Below, piece by piece: positions 56,995 to 64,000 of a DNA stretch of 64,000 nt. The notes under the pieces are model-generated. The model worked only from the letters and a program-made list of their open reading frames with translations. It was not told the origin of the DNA and did no database searches. Location: positions 15,886,195-15,950,194 of the forward strand of contig NC_086384.1 in the NCBI RefSeq assembly GCF_036588685.1, read 5' to 3'. The translations under genes were made by a program, and so were the position numbers. How positions within the stretch are numbered: position 1 is the first letter of the stretch; each line of letters begins with the position of its first letter. Origin of the DNA: Mytilus trossulus (lineage: Eukaryota; Mollusca; Bivalvia; Mytilida; Mytilidae).

Positions 56995-57460
56995 TAGATG
57001 TGGTATGAGTGTCAATAAGAGAACTCTCCATCCAAGTCACAATGTATAAAAAGTTAACAATTATAGATCAATATACGGTCTTATACACGGAGTCTCGGCT
57101 CAAAAGTAAGCTATAAAAGGCACTTAAATGAATAGTGTAACACAATTCAAACAGGAAAACAAACAGTTTATCTATACAGAAATAAGAAAAGAGGAACACT
57201 TATTAACCACAGTAACAAATGACAACCACTGAACAACAGGATCATGACTTAGATCAGCTGGTTTATGGTTTGTCTTTGTCTTTTTCAGTTTTAGCCATGG
57301 CGTTGTCAATTTATTTTCGATTTATGAGTTTGACTGTCCCTTTGGTATCTTTCGTCCCTCTTTTAAAGGTTTTAATAGGCACCAATCCTCATCCTAACAT
57401 AGGACAGTCGTGTAACATAACATAAAAAGACTTTCTATAAAATATGAATTGAAATGGCTT
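56995..57460 (-). repeat. Family A subfamily copy with a foreign block inside
   Basis: Repeat sequence (GATGTGGTATGAGTGTCAAT) is interrupted at about 57255-57370 by TTTAGCCATGGCGTTGTCAA and GACTGTCCCTTTGGTATC, then resumes. The block belongs to the family seen at 420-790. Confidence 0.6.
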
Positions 57461-57473
57461 AAGGTATTACCTA

Positions 57474-57715
57474 TGTTATTTTAACTGAGCGGGCGGAGCT
57501 AGGTTTTAATTTGCATAAGGACAGTCTATTTAAAGATGTGTGTGATAAGGGTGATTGCCGTTATAATTAGTACCGATCAGTGTCATCAAAGGAATTTACA
57601 AAAGAAATACTGGACACTTCATTGATGAGTTTATCCTAATACACCTATCTATAGATGGACTGGTTTATTATGAGCGAATCGGTTAAACTCCGCCCAGTCA
57701 AGTGAAATAAATCGA
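57474..57715. mobile_element. Possible short inverted-repeat element
   Basis: TTTAACTGAGCGGGCGGAGC at the left and CTCCGCCCAGTCAAGTGAAA at the right are imperfect inverted copies. The duplication at the insertion site is unclear. Confidence 0.35.
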
Positions 57716-57729
57716 GAAATAGATAGGGT

Positions 57730-58055
57730 GTCTTCCTCCATCTTGGATTTGGAAATACCAGAAAACAAGGTCTAGATCTTTAATAGAATGTGCAAATTTT
57801 AAGATTAGTAGGTAATTCAGGTGTAAGAACTTTCACTTAAATATAGAAAATGATATGTTTTATCATATTTATTGTTGGATTTTACAAAAAAACAGTTATC
57901 TCTTGTTAAATTAATATCTTTTTTAAACTTTGCCACATAAGGGGAGGCAACTAAAATTCAAGGGCAGATAATTCAGATTAAGGTATTTTAACAATAGAAT
58001 GTGTTAGGAATTTACCTATTTTACTATGTAGCAAGAAAACGGGTCCGGTGACCCC
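57730..58055 (-). repeat. Dispersed repeat, copy of 52330-52645
   Basis: Same orientation and block order as the copy in the C1q intron. Confidence 0.7.
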
Positions 58056-58921
58056 ATTTTTTCTTTTTCTTAATTAAAAGCGTACTATTAAAGCTATCTT
58101 CTCCAATGTTTTCTCAAAATTGTATGGAGTTGTTTACGCTTGATTGTAGAAAATTGGGTTTCTTATGCATAATCTATACAAAATCTGTCTGACAATTTTG
58201 AACACCGTGTAGGGTGAAAATAAGCACGGTGACCCATTCTTTTTATTACTTTTTTTTAAAAAAGCATTAGAAAAACTTCATTTTGGCAAATTATTAAAAA
58301 ATTCTATGGATTATAATTTAGACACCCCATCTACCTTAACTCGATCATTAAGACATTGAAAACAAGAATGTGTACCTAGTACATGGATGTCCCATACATA
58401 TATCCCATACTCACCATCATTTTCTATGCTCAATGGGCTATATAAATGGGGGGAATCTCTAATTTGGCATTGAAATTATAAAGATCATATCATAAGGAAC
58501 ATGCGTACTAAGTTTCAGGTTGATTGGACTTCAACTTCATCAAAAACTACCTCCACCAAAAACTTTAAACTAAAGCGGGACAGACAGACGAAGGGACGGG
58601 CGATTGAACAGATGGATTCAAAGGTCAGAAAATATAATGCCAAAAAATGGGGCATAAAAATTACCATCTAGCAATATCTTTTTGTGTTTGATATGGTTAA
58701 AGGGTTGCTGTTGGATCAAATAGATCAAATACCTCCTCCCAGTGAAGGATAAAAAAATATGCATAAGGAAAAGCTAACTAACTGCCATAAGATTTCCACC
58801 TGTGCCTGTCCCTTAATCCGTCTTGCATTTCACTTGAAACAGTGTACCATTAGTTCTTGTTCTGCTACAGTTCTACTGTTTATGCTAAAATGAAAATTAA
58901 TCAAGTCTACCGAAGGACAAA

Positions 58922-58927
58922 TTTAAT
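58922..58927 (-). terminator. Candidate poly(A) signal of the methyltransferase-like gene
   Basis: ATTAAA on the minus strand, about 24 nt after the stop codon. Confidence 0.35.
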
Positions 58928-58950
58928 TTACAAAAATTGAACGAATACAA

Positions 58951-59253
58951 TCAAAGTTCTATCCAATTTAAAAAGTTCTCATTATCTTCATACTCAAGAT
59001 ATTCAATAGTTCTGTCTTCTTCAGTCTTACTTTTTAACTTTTTTGCTGTCCTTTCCTTTTCCTTTTCACTATCTTCCAATGACAACTTAGAACCTTTCTG
59101 CATCACATAATAATAATAATGAAAATTTTGTCCAAAATGTTTTTGTTCCACTGACCAATCAAATACTGTCCTTGCATAATGTGGTTTACGAAAATGAGGC
59201 TGTGCAAAAGTTACTGATATGAATTTTCCATCTGCCTTCAACACTGTCTGAAC
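58951..59253 (-). CDS. EEF1AKMT4: Last coding exon of an EEF1A lysine methyltransferase 4-like gene
   Basis: The exon follows TATTATATTTCAG and encodes 100 residues: VQTVLKADGKFISVTFAQPH, then FRKPHYARTVFDWSVEQKHF, YYYYVMQKGSKLS, an acidic/basic linker and NENFLNWIEL. The late strands (GGRFISMTxAxPHFR, HYA, FH...YxMxKGxKLS and a final D/E-x-x-FLxxIxL) are those I know from EEF1AKMT4, the cytosolic Rossmann-fold enzyme that methylates a lysine of elongation factor eEF1A. The S-adenosylmethionine-binding core would be in upstream exons, not found in this window (above 59.3 kb or beyond its end). METTL13-type relatives fit less well because they lack the HYA and KGSKLS blocks. Confidence 0.75.
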   Translation of the reverse strand, partial: VQTVLKADGKFISVTFAQPHFRKPHYARTVFDWSVEQKHFGQNFHYYYYVMQKGSKLSLEDSEKEKERTAKKLKSKTEEDRTIEYLEYEDNENFLNWIEL

Positions 59254-59469
59254 CTGAAATATAATAGACAATATGTATCGAAATATTCTTAGTGGTCAAT
59301 AAGATACAGTTATGATAGGTATTTTCATAAACTTCATGTGACTTTTTTTGGTGATAATTTTCCATCTCAGGCTTTTTGACTATGATGGGCTGTAAAAGAT
59401 GGAAATTACGTTGACATTATAAATTTTTTTGTCTTTAATGTTATAGTTCCTTTCTGTGTATGTTATATT

Positions 59470-59625
59470 TTAGTGTTTTGTTTCTGTTTTGTCATTGTTC
59501 TCCTCTTATATTTGATGAGTTTCCCTCAGTTTAAGTTTGAACCCGGATTTGTTTTTTCTCAATCGATTTATAAATTTCGAACAGTGCTATACTACTGTTG
59601 CCATATTTGCCTTGGAAACTATAGT
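59470..59625 (+). repeat. Dispersed repeat (also at 40960-41110 and 44360-44490)
   Basis: Shared order TTTGATG(T/A)GTTT, AACCCGGATTTGTTTTTTC, AATCGATTTAT and ACTACTGTTGCC. Two of the copies lie in Pif-like introns. Confidence 0.65.
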
Positions 59626-59629
59626 CAAG

Positions 59630-59882
59630 TTCTGAGGCCACACTTTAAAGTATTTTGGTTTGCCCAAACCCTACCCAAAGGTTGAGACAGTGGGTAGGTA
59701 GGTAGGCATTTTCTTTTTTTTTCAAAAAAAGAAATTGAAGTATCAGATGTTTATTAGTCTTCATGTCTATTTGATTAAAAAAAACTTCTTCAAATCAGGA
59801 CAATAAAAAAAATTGAGTAGGCAGCTTTTTTTCTGGGTAGGTAGCGTTTGGGCAAACAAACCTATTTTTTATTATGGCCTGA
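59630..59882. mobile_element. ~250-bp imperfect inverted-repeat element
   Basis: The left GGTTTGCCCAAACCCTACCC and right GGTAGCGTTTGGGCAAACAA sequences, together with outer AGGCCA and TGGCCT, form an imperfect inverted repeat around an A/T-rich centre. Confidence 0.5.
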
Positions 59883-60884
59883 GTGAATACAATGTGACTC
59901 TATGTTGATAGAAATATATACTGACATTAAATGAATAAATTTTTATATGATACCAGCATAACAGGTACCACATGTGGAGTAGAATCTCCCTGTCCTTACA
60001 AACTTCCAAGATCATCTTCTGTATTTCAAGGGTTTGTGTTACTCAGTCGTTAGTATATGCAGTGTTTTGTAGATCAATGTTTGAATATATGTGACCTTCA
60101 ACAGTAGTAAACCGCTGTTAAGATTTATTCTATTTCAGAAGTCTATTAGGATGTAACTTGTTATAGTTTTTTATTTCTGTGTCATTTGGTCTGTTGTGGA
60201 CAGTTGTCTCATAGGCAATCATATCACATCTTCTTTTTATTTTTACATGAAATGTGTTACAGCTATAATAATCTATGAAATATAATGAAAAAATTCTAGC
60301 AGATTTAAATTTTTCTGGAATAGTTAATTATGTTTTTATAGTAAAAGTGTGGTTGGATTGACTACAAAATTAAAACTTCATATCTTTGCTTTCCTTAAAT
60401 TTTCTATTGATACATTTCTAAACCAGATGCTCCGCAGGGTGCAGCTTTATACGACCACAGAGGTTGAACCCTGAACGGTTGGGGCAAGTATGGACACAAC
60501 AGTCAAGCTGGAGTCAGCTCTAAATTTGGATTGTGATTAAATAGTTGACACAGCATAGGTTTCTGACACAGAATGAATGTGGTCTAATAAACTTAAAATT
60601 TCTGTTTTGCCTTTGAGCAATTCACCAAGCTGTTGAATATTAATCCTCTCAAAAAAAATTTTGAAGAAATTTTCTTTTTATTTATGAAATTTCAAAAGAG
60701 AAAAATTGCCCTCCCTCCAATTTTTTTTTCACATCCCCCTATCCTTTATTCCAAACCTGATCTCAATTCAAATTTCTAATGGAGTTAAGTCAAGTCATTA
60801 AAGATTGCATATTTTGGCGTTAATATTGAGTCACTGATAAGGTCTTTGCATCGGAACTAAACACATTTATTCTAAAAACAGTTG

Positions 60885-61500
60885 TTGGTATGACACGGGT
60901 TATGTTCTTCTCATATATGTTATGATGGTATGATAATAAACCCCTAACGGGAAGGATTGTGCCTGATGTTCATATGATGAAATCATAATCTTTCAGTCTG
61001 TTTAATTGAAGTCTGGAGCTGGCATGTCAGTTAACTGCTAGTAGTCTGTTGTTATTTATGTATTATTGTCATTTTGTTTATTTTCTTTGGTAACATCTTC
61101 TGACATCAGACTCGGACTTTTCTTTAACTGAATTTTAATGTACGTATTGTTATGCGTTTACTTTTCTACATTGGTTAGAGGTATAGGAGGAGGGTTGAGA
61201 TCTCACAAACATGTTTAACCACGCCGCATTTTTGCGCCTGTCTCAAGTCAGGAGCCTCTGGCCTTTGTTAGTCTTGTTTTATTTTAATTTTAGTTTCTTG
61301 TGTACAATTTGGAAATTAGTATGGCTTTCATTATCACTGAACTAGTATATAATTGTTTAGGGGCCAGCTGAAGGACGCTTCCGGGTGAGGGAATTTCTCG
61401 CTTCATTGAGGACCTGTTGGTGACCTTCTGCTGTTGTTTTTTTATTTGGTCGGGTTGTTGTCTCTTTGACACATTCCCCATTTCCATTCTCAATTTTATT
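60885..61500 (+). repeat. Family B dispersed repeat, long copy
   Basis: Collinear with 55040-55650 over its whole length, including GGTATAGGAGGAGGGTTGAG and the GGCCAGCTGAAGGACGC core. Confidence 0.88.
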
Positions 61501-61694
61501 TGCAACAATAATTACTCATTTAAATACATCAAAATATTAAAATGTAAAAAAGTGCTTGTTATCACTGAATGGTAAAGATTGTTTTAATTCATCAGTTGGT
61601 AGTAAAAGTGAATATACATTGTATATTGTATAAAACAATGATTTAAGTTGATTCAACTACCTATTCTACAAAGATAGATAACTCCAATTGAAAT

Positions 61695-61850
61695 TCTTGC
61701 TATTGCACAATATTGTGCAATTAGATATTTCTTGCTATTGCGCAATACTGTGAAATTGAAAATACTTGCTATTGCACAATACTGTGCAATTGAAGATTTC
61801 TTGCTATTGCGCAATATTGCGCAATTGAAAATTTCTTGCTATTGCACAAT
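61695..61850. repeat. Tandem repeat of TTGCTATTGCACAAT palindromic units
   Basis: Five CTTGCTATTG(C)CAAT-type units of about 38-40 bp, most containing GCACAATATTGTGC or GCGCAATATTGCGC. Confidence 0.88.
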
Positions 61851-62143
61851 ACATCATATAATAATTTTAGATCCTGATTTGGACCAACTTGAAAAATGGG
61901 TCCATAATCAAAAATCTAAGAACATGTTTGGATTCAGCATATCAAAGAACCCCAAGAATTCAATTTTTGTTAAAATCAAACTAAGTTTAATTTTGGACCC
62001 TTTGGACTTAAATGTAGACCAATTTGAAAACAGGACCAAAACTTAAGAATCTACATGCACAGTTAGATTTGGCATATCAAAGAACCCCATTTATTCAATT
62101 TTTTATGAAATCAAACAAAAGTTTGATTTTGGACCCTTTGAGC

Positions 62144-62790
62144 CCCTTATTCCTAAACTGTTTAGGACCAAAACTCCCAAAATCAATAACATCCTTCCTT
62201 TTATGGTCATAAACATTGTGTTTAAATTTAATAGATTTCTATTAACTTATACTAAAGTTATGGTGCAAAAACCAAGAAAAATGCTTTTTTGGACCCCTTT
62301 TTGGCACCTTATTCCTAAACTGTTAGGACCAAAACTCTCAAAATCAATACTTTCCTTCCTTTTGTGGTCATATTAACCTTGAATTTAAATTTCATAGATT
62401 TCTATTCACTAATATTAAGTAATGGTGCGTAAACCAAGAAAAATGCTTATTTGGACCCCTTTTTGGCCCCTTATTCCTAAACTGTTAGAACAAAAACTCC
62501 CAAAATCAATCCCAACCTTCCTTTTGTGGTCATTAACCTTGTGTCAAAGTTTAATAGATTTCTGTTTACTTAAACTAAAGTTACTGTGCGAAAAAACAAG
62601 AAAATGCTTATTTGGGCCCTTTTTGGCCCCTTATTCCTAAAATGTTGGGATCAAAACTCCCAAAATCAATCCCAACCTTCCTTTTGTGGTCATAAACCTT
62701 GTGTTAAAATTTCATAGATTTCTATTCACTTTTACTAAAGTTAGAGTGCGAAAACTAAAAGTATTCGGACGACGACGACGCCAACGACGA
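62144..62790. repeat. ~162-bp tandem units
   Basis: CCTTATTCCTAAACTGTTAG recurs at 62144, 62307, 62469 and 62629, each followed by CCAAAACTCCCAAAATCAAT and CTTCCTTTTGTGGTCAT. Confidence 0.9.
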
Positions 62791-62944
62791 CGCCAACGTG
62801 ATAGCAATATACGACGATTTTTTTTTCAAATTATGCGGTCGTATAAAAAGCACAGAAAAAAACAGAATATTTTGGATAAAAGATGAGTTTGTTTACATAT
62901 TGTCTAAATATCACTAAAACAACTGATACCACAAGGGTATATAT

Positions 62945-63096
62945 GTTGTGTACAAGTTATCATTTTGTACAAATTATAATGTGTACAAAAATATTGCACA
63001 AATTATAATTTTTATTTTTACTTTGTACAAAACGTGCCTGTACAAATTACAATTTGTACAAAATTTGACCAAAATTCACTTATAACATGTACAACA
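62945..63096. mobile_element. Diverged solo terminus related to the transposon at 31280-32624
   Basis: GTTGTGTACAAGTTATCATT and repeated TTTGTACAAATTATAA-type half-palindromes follow the same order as the 166-bp TIR at 31280. No second end is visible in this window. Confidence 0.65.
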
Positions 63097-63199
63097 GTTT
63101 AAATATGAATTTTGGTGGAAATGCATTGATTCACACGTTAGAATTGGTAAATACCTGACCACGAGCTAAACCTTATAACAAAATACACCGTTTTTACAC

Positions 63200-64000
63200 C
63201 CCAAGGATTCATTTTTTGTCAAAATCAAACTTAGTTTAATTTTGGACCCTTTGGACCTTAATGTAGACCAATTTGAAAACGGGACCAAAATTTAAGAATC
63301 TACATACACAGTTAGATTCGGCATATCAAAGAACCCAAATTATTCAATTTTTGATAAAATCAATCAAAGTTTAATTTTGGACCCTTTGGGCCCCTTATTC
63401 CGAAACTGTTAGGACCAAAACTCCCAAAATCGATACCATCCTTCCTTTTATGGCCATAAACCTTGTGTTTAAATTTAATAGATTTCTATTTACTTATACT
63501 AAAGTTATGGTGCAAAAACCAAGAAAAATGCTTATTTGGACCCCTTTTTGGCCCCTTATTCCTAAATTGTTCGGACCAAAACTCCCAAAATCAATACTTA
63601 CCTTCCTTTTGTGGTCATATTAACCTTGTGTTTAAATTTCATAGATTTCTATTCACTAATACTTAAGTTATGGTGCGAAAACCAAGAAAAATGCTTATTT
63701 GGACCCCTTTTTGGACCCTAATTCCTAAACTGTTAGAACCAAAACTTCCAAAATCAATCCCAACCTTTCTTTTGTGGTCATAAACCTTGTGTCAAAATTT
63801 AATAGATTTCTGTTTACTTAAACTAAAGTTACTGTGCAAAAACCAAGAAAAATGCTTATTTGGACCCCTTTTTGGCCCCTTATTCCTAAATTGTTCGGAC
63901 CAAAACTCCCAAAATCAATCCCAACCTTCCTTTTGTGGTCATAAACCTTGTGTTAAAATTTCATAGATTTCTATTCACTTTTACTAAAGTTAGAGTGCGA
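63200..64000. repeat. Second copy of family F tandem region, running off the window
   Basis: Repeats 61975-62760 almost collinearly, with ~162-bp units restarting at about 63393, 63553, 63717 and 63878. Confidence 0.88.

Larger units (their letters stand above)
60425..62850. mobile_element. Long dispersed element, family F, interrupted by a family B copy
   Basis: Starts at GCTCCGCAGGGTGCAGC with CTTTATACGACC and ends with GGTCGTATAAAAAG, a short inverted pair. The interior holds a TTGCACAATATTGTGC palindrome array (61695-61850) and ~162-bp tandem units (62144-62790). A family B copy is inserted at 60885-61500. No transposase seen. Confidence 0.7.

Noticed and set aside
1-64000. CRISPR arrays, bacterial operons, rRNA or tRNA genes
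   Set aside because: The tandem repeats have satellite-like unit lengths without unique spacers. The genes are intron-split and eukaryotic, and no cloverleaf or rRNA signature was found by reading.

Overview
This window looks like nuclear DNA of a marine mussel (Mytilus or a close relative). It is AT-rich, its genes are split by GT-AG introns, and it is crowded with dispersed repeats that I recognise from mussel sequence. It also carries two gene types expanded in bivalves: a Pif/BMSP-like shell-matrix gene and a C1q-domain gene. Species assignment is inference; no search was run. All exon models were built by hand from reading frame, phase and splice consensus.

Layout. 1-6.6 kb: repeats and no convincing gene; a 47-codon ORF at 1789-1932 is possible. 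6.6-17.0 kb (minus): one split gene joining a Mutator-like transposase domain, a YqaJ (PD-(D/E)XK) nuclease domain and a C-terminal Tudor-like segment. A single in-frame TAA interrupts it, and intron 1 is full of satellites and inserted elements. 18.98-19.15 kb (minus): an apparent terminal exon for a 56-residue protein with an MGCxxS N-terminus suited to lipid attachment. 19.9-23.5 kb: a 3.6-kb palindromic (foldback) mobile element with an 8-bp target duplication. 24.0-27.0 kb: two further TIR elements. 27.0-33.2 kb: a nearly identical 0.8-kb inverted duplication flanking a small single-pass membrane protein gene. One arm is broken by a 1.35-kb transposon whose termini are built from short palindromes. 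A second small C-terminal membrane protein gene lies at 34.1-34.5 kb.

36.8-48.6 kb (plus): a complete 13-exon gene for a secreted protein of about 657 residues. It has a signal peptide, VWA domain, Thr/Ser linker made of four tiny phase-1 exons, peritrophin-type chitin-binding domain, further Cys-rich modules and a laminin-G-like C-terminus, which is the Pif-family order. 51.7-52.7 kb (minus): a complete two-exon secreted C1q-domain protein. 58.95-59.25 kb (minus): the last coding exon of an EEF1A lysine methyltransferase 4-like gene whose upstream exons are not seen in the window. 60.4 kb to the end: a long dispersed repeat containing 162-bp tandem units.

The genes do not form a functional cluster. 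The Pif-like protein would act in the extracellular shell or cuticle matrix, the C1q protein is a secreted lectin-like molecule, and the methyltransferase is a cytosolic housekeeping enzyme. Much of the rest is nested mobile DNA whose insertion order can be partly read.
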